A DNA stretch of 64,000 nucleotides, from the NCBI GenBank assembly GCA_050084985.1, contig JBITNC010000001.1:81096001-81160000 (forward strand), read 5' to 3'. The notes under the pieces are model-generated. The model was not told where the DNA came from and did not search any database. It was given only the letters and a program-made list of their open reading frames with translations. This stretch comes from Nageia nagi. Taxonomy: Eukaryota; Pinophyta. Below, in pieces: positions 46,400 to 58,700 of this stretch. A program made the translations under genes and the position numbers. How positions within the stretch are numbered: position 1 is the stretch's first letter; every line of letters starts with the position of its first letter.

Positions 46400-47950
46400 T
46401 CTCATTTATTGCCTCTACAATAGCCACATACTTTGTCTCTGTAGTGGAATCTATCAGAATGGATTGCTTTTATTATCTCCAAGAGATAGATGCTGATCTA
46501 AGACTCATTACATATCCTAAAGTCAAAACTCCATTTTCTTTTTCACCATCAAATTCTAAATTTATATATCTAATCAATTTGAAATCTCCTACTTTGGAAT
46601 ACTTGAGCCGTAATTCCTATTTCCCTTTCAAATATTTGAGAACTCTTTTTGTTGCATTCTAATGCCCTTCACATGGTTTTTGCATAAACCAAGAGATAAT
46701 TCCAATCACAAATGAAATATCTTTTCTAGTTGTGGTTATATATATGAGACTTCCAACAAGTTGTTTATACTTTATTGCATCCTCAAATGCATTCCCTTCA
46801 ATATATTTAAACTTCAAATTTTGTTCCATTAGAGTGGAAAGAGGATTACAATCTATCATGTCAAGTTTCTTCAACAATTATCCAATGTACTTTCTTTGGA
46901 AAATGAAAGTGTACCTTGGGTTTTATGTCACTTCAACATCCAAATAGTAATGAAAATATCCCATATCTGTCATTTCAAAACCTCTCTTCAAATCTTATTT
47001 CATGGATGCAATGTAACTTTCATTATTCCTAGTTATCAAAAGATCATCTACATACACCACAAGATATAAAACAATTTTGCCAACTTCTCTTACAAACAAA
47101 GTTGCATCATCAAGATTAAAGTGTTCAAAATTTATCTTCAAGAGATTCTTGGTAAGCTTTTGGTAGCAAGTGTGAGGATCTTGTTTTAGGCCATACAAGG
47201 ACTTGATGAGCTTACAAACTTTTTGTTCATGATTCTTCACTACAAATCCTTTTGGTTGTTTCAAATACACATTCTCTTTCAAATCACCATTCAAGAAAGT
47301 AGTCTTCACATCCATTTGATGAAATTTCCATCCATGCTAAGATGACATTGCTAACAAAGAATGAATAGTAGCCCATTTTGCTATGAGTGCAAAGATCTCA
47401 TCATGTTCAATACCTTATTTTTATGCAAAACACTTATCCAAAGAACTCACTTTGTGTCTCTCAAATGATTTGTATAATCTATATTTATTTTTGTAGACCC
47501 ACTTGCATCCAATAGGTTTGGTTCCATATGGAGGATCCACCAACTTATACATCCTATTCTTGATGAGATCATGATACTCCTTCATAGTATCCTTCTAAAT
47601 TTCATGATAAAAAGCTTCTTTGAAGGAAGTTAGGTCATAATTAGTAGAGAAATTCAATTCATAATCAAAAGAACATTCCATATCCTCAACATCATCACTT
47701 GAATCTAAACCCTCTATTGCTCCATCTTCAATTCTTTCTTTGTAGGAACTCCTAGTTCTTATCTTTCCAACTTCATCAGGATGAACACTCTCAAGTGTTT
47801 TGGAGAGCCACTCAAGAATCTTTTATGATATTTCTAGTTGCTCAACAAGATAAGGAGGTTATTAATTTCCTTCAAGACTCAACCTATCGATCCCTTTAAT
47901 AACATCATCCAAAGGACCTGCTAAAATTAATGAAGAGGAATGATCTTATT
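46400..47950 (-). pseudogene. Reverse transcriptase and RNase H of element D
   Basis: Copia [56 protein letters not shown] and [13 protein letters not shown] (catalytic YVDD kept) at 47315..46995. RNase H linker: CNPLSTLMEQNLKF and YKQLVGSLIYITTTRKDISF at 46877..46660. N-terminal RT pieces (KPIGCKWVYKNKY) lie near 47500. Stops and shifts interrupt the rest. Confidence 0.85.
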
Positions 47951-48199
47951 GTTATGGAGGAGGTGCTTGTACTATTAGAATAGGCACTACTATTGGATCA
48001 TGAACTTATGAAATAGGCATAAATGGTGTAGATTCCAAATATTGATCCATTATAGGGATCCCCCCCTCAAGATTTGGAAGCTCATAATCACCTTTAAACC
48101 CATTAAGGTGATGAAGTTACCACTCAACGGTCAAGTCACTCTTGGAATATTCCAAAAAAATGATGTCCCTTACAAAGAGGAACCTTTTTTTACCTCATA

Positions 48200-48740
48200 T
48201 TAAAGCTTATAACCCTTGTTAGTATTTGAGTACCCCAAGAAAATACATTTTTGACTCCTAACATCAAGTTTATTTCTTTGTTCCTTAGGGATTAAGGCAT
48301 AATAGGTGGAACCAAAGACCTTAAGATGTCAAATTGAAGGAACATAGTCAAACCATATTTCATACAGAGTCTTATCATCAAGATCATGAGATAGACATAT
48401 GTTTCTAACATACACTACATAAATAATTGCATCATCCCAAAACATCATCTTCACATTTTTGAAAAATAACATTGCCCGTGTCATATTCAATAAAGCCATT
48501 TGATTACGAATTATAGGGAAAAATTGTTTGATTCTTGCCTCTATGCTAAGTAAGATAATTTTTGAATTCAACTGAAGTGTATTCACCCCCATTATCAAAA
48601 TAAAGTGTGCCAATATGAGTATGAGCCTCTTTCTCAATCATCACATGAAATTCCTTAAACTTTTCAAAACATTTAGATTTGTTCTTAAACAAATACACCC
48701 AACACATCCTAGTGTAATCATCTATGAGATTCATGATATA
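48200..48740 (-). pseudogene. Integrase of element D (core and C-terminal part)
   Basis: MNLIDDYTRMCWVYLFKNKS (first catalytic Asp) and TLYFDNGGEYTSVEFKNYL (DNGGEY) at 48734..48546. Then FFPIIRNQMALLNMTRAMLF, MMFWDDAIIYVVYVRNI and DKTLYEIWF at 48560..48330. VFGSTYYALIPKEQRNKLD continues below 48330. The N-terminal zinc region and everything upstream (protease, gag) are missing. Confidence 0.82.
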
Positions 48741-49250
48741 TTAGTTTCTAGTAGCAAAAGGGACAAGAATTAGTATTAGAGTTATGAGTTTTTCACTCTC
48801 TAACTCCATGAAAATCAAAGAGTAACTCTATCTAAAATTTTCTCAAAATATTGATTCTTCATTTTTTACAAATTCCATGTATCAAAATCCATATGTAAGC
48901 TCTTTTTTGGATTCCTTTCATCATTTTGGTCATTTTATATATATAACATGACCTATTTTGGAGCAAAAATGGAGAAACTATGTTTGTTTGAAGGTTTCAA
49001 TCTATGAGCAATAATTTTTGAAGTAGTTTTGTATTTCTCAAGGTGGTTTCAGAAGGAAATACTAGAGGTAGTTTTCTCAAAGTTCATGCCTATGTATGAG
49101 AAGAGGAGATTATTATGATCCCTATGCATTATGTGTTGTCTAAAACTCACTATTTTTTCAAACCCTAGTCTCCCATTTTTCAAACCTTGATCTTTCATGA
49201 AAGCCCAACACCACCCACACCACCACCCACCTTCTCCTCTCCCACCAGGA
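48741..49250. other. Non-coding leader of element D
   Basis: 510 bases between integrase and the 5' LTR with no gag or protease similarity on the minus strand. A C/A-rich stretch at 49205..49250 holds ACCACCCACACCACCACCC. Confidence 0.5.
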
Positions 49251-49490
49251 TGAATAACTCCAAGATCAAAAAGCATTGTATTAGGTTAGAATAATGCTTA
49301 AATACACAAGAAGATTGACTCTTCACATTCACCTTCTTGGGTGACCCTTGAGATACAATGTAACTCTTCATATTCTCCTAGAAATGACACTTCAAATTCT
49401 AGCACACACAAAGCTATGAATTTACTGAATATAGTAAGTAATAATACCATACTATCTATACCATAATCCCTAAGGATTAGGTGTTTAACA
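49251..49490 (-). repeat. 5' LTR of element D
   Basis: Partner of 45850..46091. The minus strand starts TGTTAAACACC and ends GGAGTTATTCA. Confidence 0.8.
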
Positions 49491-51189
49491 CCTATGACTG
49501 ATCCTCCTCATCCTATAAATAATAATTAAATAAATGTTAGTAAATAAGCAAAAACTAATTTTATTTGAAATCAATATCAAATAATATAAGTAATTAAAAA
49601 TCATGTAAAATATTACTTATAATCTCGATTTCTATCTTCAATTATAGTGCTTGAAAACCATGTTTAAGGGCATAGTTCACTTTATCTTTTATAGGACACC
49701 TACCATATTTATCATATTATAAAAATACATAATTAAATAATATTTTAAATATATAACTATTTACTTTAAAATATTAAATAAATAATTAAATATACTTACA
49801 AATCTTGATTCAATCTTTATTTTTCTTGACTTTCTTGACTTGTGTGTATATCCCATAGACAATGTGTTATATCGGGCATGCATAACTTTTTCGTACTTCG
49901 ATGGTTCATATGTGGATTTTCTATATGCTTCCTTCTCCTTCACTTCCTTCACCAAGCTCTTTAATGGTTTTTTATTAATATCAGCAAGTCTACTTCCTTT
50001 ACGTTTATTTTTTTAAAGATTTTTTATTTGTCTTCTGACCTTATCCCTCCTTCAATTTAAATTCTTTCCCATCTACTTCAATTCCCAATCTACACTCCAT
50101 CCTTCACCAAATTCCTTTTTAAGGATATCTATCATTCTTCATTTTACTGTAAAATACATAAATTTTTAGAAAATAAAGTAAAAATTAGGTAAAAATTACT
50201 ATTAATAATAATTTATAAAAAATCATATATACTTGTAGCATTTTATGTTATCCACTCATGATCTAATGTGAGATCAAACTGATGGAAAGTGTGTTTTTTG
50301 AGAGTATCATAAAAAAATGGCATGAAGAAAATTTGATAATATTAGTAAATTAATATATTCCAAAATATATTTTAAAATCAAGTCTTACCATTCTGATATT
50401 TAATAACTACAATCTTTTCATCCACTTCAATTTCAATATCATTCCTACCCTTGCATGTTGTAACCCCAACCTACTGATTGACTATCAACTCTAGATTTGT
50501 AATTATAATACTTACATTATCTTTATTGAATGTAACATTTAATTAATAAAAAGTATTTTCAATCATTTTTTTAAAATTAACAAATAATTTTTTTTATTAC
50601 CCTTTAGTGATGAGCCCGTTGATGATAATGCAACAATACCAGTAGTAGGCCAGAAGGCCCAATACCTGAAGTTCCAATACCCATTTGTCTATTAATTTAT
50701 CTTTCTAATTCACACCTATTCATCCATTATGTGACCATTTTAAACAATTTGGACACCACCTTACTCTACAAATAAGATAAATAAATAAAGTTAGTTTTTC
50801 TTCCGAAATGAATAAATCACATTCATAAATTAATACTTACTAAACCCTACTTGTTTGACATTATATTTAGAGGTGTTTTCTTCTTTCCTTTTCTTTTATC
50901 TCCATTGTTGACCATGATAATCACTAAATATAAAGTTAATAATAAAAAAATTTATTAGTATAAAAAAAATTAAAAATTTATATTAAATATATAGTTAATT
51001 TTTATTTATTAAACTCAAATGTAAAACTTTAAAACCTTACAAAATATTAATAGAATATTATAATATGTGAAATATTATTATAACATTTTGCATGATTGTT
51101 GGAGTATTAATTTTATGGTTTTCATTGTTGTTACTAAGTGTATCATTTTCATGTTTAGTGTTCTTTCTAATTTGTAGGAGATTCATACA
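49491..51189 (-). pseudogene. AT-rich stretch with possible CACTA-type (Transposase_24-like) exon scraps
   Basis: The minus strand shows short exon-like blocks with AG and GT borders. VGVTTCKGRNDIEIEVDEKI and VVIKYQNG followed by GTAAG lie near 50480..50390. ILKKEFGEGWSVDWELK and RRDKVRRQIKNL lie near 50130..50010. LADINKKPLKSLVKEVKEKE and EAYRKSTYEPSKYEKVMHA lie at 49985..49860. This arrangement resembles accessory proteins of plant CACTA transposons, but no diagnostic motif is certain. The rest is AT-rich with no coding signal. Confidence 0.3.
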
Positions 51190-52475
51190 AAAGCTTAACC
51201 CTAAATGTTTCAAACCCTAACCTTTAAACCTTAATTGCAACCCTTTAAACATAACCCCTAAACCCTAACCCTAACCCAAATCCAAACCTTAATCCTTAAA
51301 CCCTAACTAAAGACTTAAATCCTAACCCCTAACCCTAACCCCATAGCCTAACCCAAAACCCTAACCCTAATAACTAACCCTAATTATAACCCCTATCCCA
51401 AACTTGTAACCATTAAACCTTAATTGTATCCCTTAAGCCTTAAAACTTAACCCATAAACTTTAAAATTTAAACTTTAAACTTTAAATTTAACCTAAACCC
51501 AAACCCTTAACTCTAACCCTTACCCCAAACCTTAACCCAAATTGAAATCCCTAACCCTTAACCCCTAATCCGTAACCCTAACACCCTAACCTAAACCATT
51601 AATGCTTACCCCTATCTATAACCCCTAAATCCTAATCATAACCATAACTTTGGACCCTAACCATTAAACCCTAACCCTAACCCTTAAATCCTAACTATAA
51701 CCCTTAAATCCTAACCCCAACCCTTAAACTCTAACCCTTAAACTCTAACCCTTAAACCCTAACCCTTAACTTCAAACTTAACCCTTAACCTCCCACCCTA
51801 ACCATAAAACCCATAAACTTAATCTTTAACCCTAAACATTAAACTCAAACCCTAAGATTATAAATACTAATATTAAAGCCTAAGATCCTAACTTTAAACC
51901 CTAAGAACCTAAACACTAACCCCAAACCCTAAGACCCTAACCTTTAGCCCTAACCCAAACCCTTAACCCTTAAACCCTAACCCCTAATCTAAACCTTTAA
52001 TGCTTACCCCTAACCATAACCCTAATTGTAACCCCTAAATCCTAACCATAACTATAACCCCTAAATCCTAACCATAACCATAACCATAACCATAACCATA
52101 CCTCTAAACCTTAACCTTTAAACCCTAACCATAACCCTTAAATCCTAACCATATCTCTTAAGCCCTAACCCTAACCCTAATCCTTAAATACTAACCATAA
52201 CCCTTAAACCTTAACTTTTAACTTAAACCCAAACCCTTAACTCTTAAACCCTAACCTTTAACCCTTAAACCCAATCCCTTAATACTTAACTCCAAACTTA
52301 ACTCCTAAACCTTAAATATCAATCCTTGATCTCCCACCCTAACCATAAAATCCAAAATCTTAATCCTTAACTTTAAACACTAAGCTCAAATCCTAAGACC
52401 TTAAACACTAACCTCAAACCATTTAACCCTTAAAACCTAATTAGTAAATCTTATCTTTTAACCTAAATCTCTAAA
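51190..52475. repeat. Degenerate telomere-like array (CCCTAA/CCCTAAA)
   Basis: About 1.3 kb dominated by CCCTAA, CCCTAAA, CCCTTAAA and CCATAA variants on the plus strand. Runs such as CCCTAACCCTAACCC are short and the register drifts constantly. The plant telomere unit is CCCTAAA, so this is an interstitial, strongly decayed block. Orientation is uniform throughout. It joins element E directly at about 52475. Confidence 0.85.
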
Positions 52476-52559
52476 CTTATACATCTTTTACTCCCCTTCC
52501 AAAATAGGCAAGTAAAGATCCTAAATGAGGGTACCAAAAGTCTTTATCTTAAGAAGATC

Positions 52560-53350
52560 ATAAAGCAAAATTATATGAATGACCCTAATCATGTAGAAGT
52601 CTTTGAAAGGGACATACTCAAAGAAACTCTTCTAAGTATAGAAATTATTTTAGCTAATGAACTCAATTACTAGGTTACTAACATTAGCATGGGAAACTAC
52701 TGCTTATATGAAAATTCATAGCCAATCTTAGTCATAGCTGAGAGAGAGCATGAGATATGGGTAGTGTACTTTGATGGGGTCATATGTAAAAATGGCTATA
52801 GGGTTGGTGTTATTTTTAAGTCACCAATAAATTATATAAGAAGATTCTCATTCAAATTCATATGGATTTGCATAAATAATGCTACTAAGTATTAATCCAT
52901 TATTTAGGGTTATCCAAAGCAATAAATATGGGCATTAGATGTCTAGTAGTTCATAGTGATTTTGAATTGGTCATTAAGAAAGTTAGAAACCAGATTAGTG
53001 CAAAGCATCACTATTTGAAGACCTACATGAATAGGATATACTTACTAAAATCATTCTTAACAATCAATTTTATCTCTATTCCTAGAAGGTATAATCAAGT
53101 TGCTAATGTACTTGTAGATAAAAGGACATGCTATAATCTTGCTCATTACAAAAGAGAAAGCTTTGGAGTCAAATTCCAATGTAGGCCATCAATGCCTACT
53201 GTTGCAAACTTTTGACATGTGTTTGAATATAATGAACATATCATAAATTTTTTATTATATGAATAAGTTGCTCATACCTTTGGTATTGAAAAACCACCTG
53301 AGTATTTCCAAGAGTCAGATGTAATACAACTTAGAAATAATGTTATACCA
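52560..53350 (+). pseudogene. RNase H-like domain upstream of the RT position in element E
   Basis: VEVFERDILKETLLSIEI and NISMGNYCLYEN are the leader shared with element B. YFDGVICKNGYRVGVIFKSP (first Asp), CLVVHSDFELVIKKVRNQ (Asp in SD) and IPRRYNQVANVL belong to the RNase H-like domain; the YEAL glutamate region is broken by stops. The linker VAHTFGIEKPPEYFQESD and IQLRNNVIPKVCSLL closes it. The 95-codon frame 52928..53215 is the longest open part. Confidence 0.72.
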
Positions 53351-53794
53351 AAAGTTTGCTCTCTTTTAGAAATAGTTTCTCCAATTATAGTTAAAGAAAG
53401 GTGTTGTATTCTCCTAGTTAGAGGAAGTAAAGCAAGAATTTCAAGATATAAAAAGGATATAACAAAAGCTCTTATTTTGAAAAATCTTTATTTTCCAAAG
53501 GATTTCATTATGTATGCATATGGAGCAAAGAAAAGTGTTGTTGCAATTCTAGCGCAAAAGGATGACCAAAAGAAAGAACATCCCATTATCTTTCATAGCC
53601 AAACACTTCACCAACATCAAAAAAGCTATTCATTTATTGAAAAGCAAGTGTTTTTCATAATGAAAAGACTTAACAAGTTTAAGCATTATGTGTCCCATAA
53701 TAAGATTATTGTATATACTATTCACCATAATGTAGAAACTATGTCATTCAAAGAGAATTGGATGAAGGAAAGGTTGGTTGGATCACAAAAATAA
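53267..53794 (+). pseudogene. RNase H of element E fused in frame to the pre-RT linker (RT deleted)
   Basis: One open frame of 528 bases runs from VAHTFGIEKPPEY through NNVIPKVCSLL straight into EIVSPIIVKERC, which in element B follows the end of RT (FFEIISPITTMLKKYG). It continues with the RNase H domain: KNLYFPKDFIMYAYGAKKS, VAILAQKDDQKKEHPIIFHS, QKSYSFIEKQVFFIMKRL and HNKIIVYTIHHN. All RT motifs are missing, a loss of roughly 1 kb relative to B, and the junction keeps the frame. Confidence 0.75.
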
Positions 53795-54023
53795 TGGAAT
53801 ATGATGTATAAATCAAGCCAACAAATCTTATTAGTGGTAAGGCTCTCTGTGAAAATATAGTAGGGACTACACACATGATTGCTATCATAGAGGATGAAGA
53901 GCATCTTAACCAAGAAAGTGATTAGATAAAATAGTTTATTTTTATTTTAGAACTGGTAAATATCTTGAATCTTTAGATAGATTTTAAAGAAAGAGATTCA
54001 AATTACAAGCATTAAAGTTTTTT

Positions 54024-55180
54024 ATGATAGAAGATCATATTTATAGGAAGAATTTTGATCAAACCCTATTAAGATGTGTAACTCATGATGAAGCCTTGAG
54101 AATTTTGCATGAATTTCATTATGGATTCTCTAGAGAACACTATAATGGCCCAACTATTGTAGCAAAAGTATTACAAGCTAGGTATGATTGGCCTACTATT
54201 TTCCAATATTCATTTAAGATAGCCCAAGAATGTGACAAATGTAGTAGATATGTGGGAAAAAGAAGACAAGCTATAATGCCTCTTAAGACTATGGTTGTTG
54301 GGGAACCATTCCAACAATGGGGTATTGATTTCATTAGTGTTATAAATTCAAATTTCTCAATAGGAAATAAACTTATTCTAATTAAAATAAATTATTTTAC
54401 AAGATAGTAAAAAGCCATACCATGTAAGAGTGCAGATTAAGAGATAATAATAGATATGATTAAAAGGATAATACTTGCTTTGGCATCCCATAGATTGTTG
54501 TATCAAATAATGGTACTACATTTATTGGAGCTAATTTGTCAAACATTATTATTGAATATGAGATCTACTGGTTATTCTCTTCAAATTAGTACCCATAAAG
54601 GAATGGATTAGCAAAATCAACAAATAAAAACTTAACTTTAATTATTAAAAGAATAATTGAAGGGAATCCCAAATAATGGCACACATAGTTGGACTATGCA
54701 TTATGGGAAAATAGGATCAATATCAAATTAGCTATTAAGACATCCCATTATGCATTAGTATATGGTAAAAGACCAATATTACCAATTCATCTTGAGCTAC
54801 TTGCATTAAAAATCCTACAATGGTTGGAATATTATGATTTTGATCAACTATAAGTAAGACTCAATCACCTCATGAAACTAGAAGAGGATAGAAACACAAC
54901 ATACGAGTCTTTCTAGCATTGATAACAAATAGTTAAGAAGTGATTTGATAAGAAAAGTCTTCTTAGGTTAAGTTTGAAATTGGTGACATTGTCCTCAAAT
55001 CGGATGAAGATGAAGCAAAACCTAGGACACATCAAAAGTTTGACTCCCTCTAGAGAGACCTCTATATCCTCACTCAAGCTATGCAAAATAATGCATTTAA
55101 GCTTTAAGATATTACTAAGTCTCGAGAGCTACCTATCCCAATGAATAGGATCTATTTGAAACATTATCAGGTAATCAAGT
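54024..55180 (+). pseudogene. Integrase of element E
   Basis: The 127-codon open frame 54024..54407 covers DHIYRKNFDQTLLRCVTHDE, LRILHEFHYG and CDKCSRYVGKRRQA (zinc region), then GEPFQQWGIDFISV (first catalytic Asp). After a stop come VSNNGTTFIGANLS, with Asn where the second catalytic Asp is expected, and the C-terminal VKFEIGDIVLKSDEDE and IPMNRIYLKHYQVIK near 55160. It parallels element B's integrase but has no insertion. Confidence 0.83.
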
Positions 55181-55747
55181 AATTATGTAGTACCTGCTAA
55201 AGATTGTATAGTGTAAATAACACTATCTTTTAAAAACATTTAATTAACCTTTTTTGCTTGTACATTCTGATTTAGGTAGGATACATTTCCTTAGAAAGTA
55301 GGTAGCCGTTAATGTTTACATTAACTAAGGATGATGGGGAGACAAACATATTTAGTATAAACTATTTAATCAAAATGATAGTATTTAAGAGGGAGATTTC
55401 CTTGAAAAACCCAACAACCATGCCCTATCTCCCAATTTAAATTCATCACACTTGAAATCAATGTATTTCCACATGTCATCCTTGACATAGCACTACATGA
55501 GAATCTTGACATTCCTTGGTCATTAAGTTCCATTAATAGATGTCAATCACAAACCTTAGAAAAATAAAAAATACTCTCTAACCTTTTTATTCCTCACTTA
55601 GCAAATTTTAGAGAATAAGTTTTCAAGAGAACTAGAGCTTAAAACTTATAGAACTGACAACATGAGGAGAAGGAGAATTTTAGAGCTTGTTCTTGTAAGG
55701 TTTTATATTTTTGATACTTACTCATGTTGCAAAAAACAATTTACACT
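55181..55747. other. Spacer between integrase and extra ORF in element E
   Basis: No domain was recognised in these 567 bases. The end AACAATTTACACTATGG leads into the extra ORF start. Confidence 0.4.
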
Positions 55748-58700
55748 ATGGCAAGCACCAAGGAACCTATAGTGACTAAGCAAGAGGGAGTGGATGCTAA
55801 CCTTATAACGATTCATAAAGAATACTTAGATGATGCTCTTGGTGTTAACTAGATAGAGATGGGGATCATCAATCATATGGATACCTAGCATGCCAATCCC
55901 ATGAGGATCCTATTGTAGCACCTGAAGCTCAAGTTCATGGGCAAAGGGAAACCATTATCTGAGTTCAAAAGGGATGTTATGATTGATCAAGGCCTTGCAT
56001 ATTATGTGCCCTATGAATATTTCACCTACCTTGAGTTGCTATATTCCATTGCACTCAGACATAGCCCATAGGGGTATGAAATCAAATCCTATAAGGAGTA
56101 ACAATTAGGGGAGTTAGAGTCCAAGTACCAACTTGATATTTTGCTAGACTATTCCCTTTAGGCTATTATGCATGCATTTGTAATTCTAATTGACTAGTCC
56201 TTCCATGTTAAGAAATAAATTAACCTGAAGCATGAGAATAAATTTTTTTATTAGAATGATCAAGAGATACTATATTGGATTGATAAAATGTATGAGGTAA
56301 GATGTACAAAGCTCTTTCAGATCTATGAGATTAACTCCTTTGAGAAGGCTTGAGATAGGAAGGTCATATAAGCATTGGCTATCATTCTTGGGAAGAAGAC
56401 CCAAATAGAGGTAGATGAGCCCATTATGAGGATGGCCTATAATATCATTGAGACTCATGTCTGTTATGATTTTCCTACCTTCATTTCAAATGAGGTAAGG
56501 AAAAGTCTCTTTAAAATAGGAAAATATGACTTCTAAAATTCATCTTATTTATGGTGGCTTATTGTCCACCAAAATCTAGAGGTCTTGGTGGAAGGAGGAC
56601 TTTAGGTCCAAGAAGTAACCCTAACCACATCACCCACACCAATTGAATTAAGGGTATTAGTACTAAAAAAAATTCATGGCTCATACTATGAGTTCATGGA
56701 GAAATTTTATGCCCTAGTGGTGTAGATTCTAATGGGGAAGGTTGCTCATAGATTATGCCAGTCCACCATGTGGGAGTTGTAAGGAGGAAAAAAATAGGTG
56801 ATTGGTACTTCTTGAAAGATAGAACTATTATAATAAGGTATGACTATTTTAAAAACCCAATTTTCCTACCAAAATTTGTTACCCCACAAGTGTATTCTTT
56901 AAAAATAGGTAAACAAATATGTGCCATAGATATAAATTATGGGTTTGAGGGTAATTTTAAGCCTATTATTAAGACGTTGGCTATAGCTAAAAATTTTACA
57001 TTATTAGAGATAGGTTGTAAAGATGAGTTAGCTCCATTTATTATAGAAAATTTTAAATTTGATATGGTAGATTCCCTTGGGTATATGACCCACTAGGTGA
57101 AATTACAAAAATAATGAAGTCAAATAAAAAGAACTTGACTTTTACCCATGAGCCCTGGTACCATATTGAATATTTTGTAAACTAGTCTGAACAAGAAGCT
57201 GAGGCATCCCCAAAATGGGAATTTGGAATTTTGGATAAGGCCTAGTTAATCTTTGAGGGTATTAAGAAGTACAAAAATTGGGAGGTTAGACAATAAGATT
57301 TTGCCTTAAACTTGGAGTTTATAGCCCAAGTAAGGGATGAGTTGGGTTTGATGTGAATTCAGCTATAACAGGAAAACAGAAATTGAAATCTAGTCACAGA
57401 ACATACAGAAGAAATCCAGACCAAAAATACTCTTCTTATTCCTGAATCCACATACTCTCCAAGAGAATACAATGCCCTTTAAATAGCCACAAAAAAAACA
57501 AAAAACCAAATGAGTCAGATTGCGCCCAAAATTTGCATGCGCATCCCTCTTACACTAATTAAGCAGTATCTAAAATATCCACCCTTAACTAGAAGAAAAA
57601 CAAGAGTTACTAAAGGCGCAACATGCAAAAAAACCTAAAAATCAGGAGTGCTCTTAAAAAAGCCTATTTTTCAGGCCTTAGACGAATGAATCAGGCCTTA
57701 AAAATATCATTTTTTGGGTATGGCAGTTCTAGCAAACTTCCATAACTGGAAATTCGTCACGAAGCCACAGTTTAAATTTCGAAGCAAAATGACCTCCAGA
57801 TCAAAAGTTACGGCCCCGGCAACGCATGCATCAGGGTTGGTACCCCAACAAGATTGATTATTTCATAAAATTTAGATTTGAATATACTACAAAAATGCAC
57901 CATGTTGAAAAACAATACTTTGGTGAATTCCAATATGATCAATTCTAGAATTCATAGTACATTCAGGACCCATTACCAGAAGTAGGGCAACCACTCCTGA
58001 TTAATTCTTAAGTAATGGTGGTGGGAATGATCAATAATTAGAGTAATGGGTGAAAAAGCTAACAAGGAAAAGAGAAGCTAGTGAATCATCTGGTTCACAG
58101 TAATAAAAAAAAGAAGAAAAGGGAACTCAAAGTGAAGTAGTTACCACTTCTTGAGGAGTATTCCCCAAGAAGGATGAGAAGAATTATAATGTTGGCTTAG
58201 GTGTAACAAACCATGAAGAAGAAGAAAAAGTTAGAAAAGAAGGCTTGAACCAACCAACCATTAGAACCTAAGAAAACATAACCTCCATATCCTGGAATAA
58301 GTCATGAACTGCCAAAACCAAGCATGGGAGAAATAGAGCCAGTGGAAGCTAAAGAAATACAAAGGCCTCAAAGCACCAACACTATGTGATATCAAGATGT
58401 AGGAGATGAAATGAGGGATGAGGCGCAACAAGGAGGAGGAAATGTAATTAGTGTGGGTGCTACAATGGCATCTAGAGGCAAAGTAGGTGGAGATGGAGAT
58501 GATGATGATGAAAAGGATCCTAAGAAAAAGAAATACTGTGACTTAGAGGATAAGACACTTGAGAAGAAGAATCCTTCTAGAAAAGAGGAACAAGAGGAAG
58601 TAAAAATAACATCCTCCACTAAGAAGATATCAAAAGAGCCTATACAAGATAATTTAGCATCTACATCAAGGACAAGTGCACTCCCACATTCTTTAATTCC

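Larger units (their letters stand above)
45850..49490 (-). mobile_element. Element D: Ty1/Copia retrotransposon lacking gag and protease
   Basis: The two LTRs of about 240 bp (45850..46091 and 49251..49490) share TTCACCTTCTTGGGTGACCC and CTTGAGATACAATGTAACTC. The minus-strand polypurine tract AAGGGGGGAA (46092..46101) abuts the left LTR start TGTTAGAAACC. The primer site inside the right LTR may be TGGTGGGAGAG, a poor match to the Copia TGGTATCAGAGC. Integrase is followed by RT and RNase H, the Copia order. Nothing gag-like lies between the 5' LTR and integrase. No target duplication was seen. Confidence 0.82.

Noticed and set aside
49049-49276. Gly/Trp-rich minus-strand open frame of 75 codons
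   Set aside because: It arises from the C/A-rich leader and LTR end of element D (CCACCCACACCACCACCC) and does not look like gag.
51190-52475. True chromosome end (telomere)
   Set aside because: Units are heavily degenerate, and both sides continue into transposon-rich DNA, so the array is interstitial.
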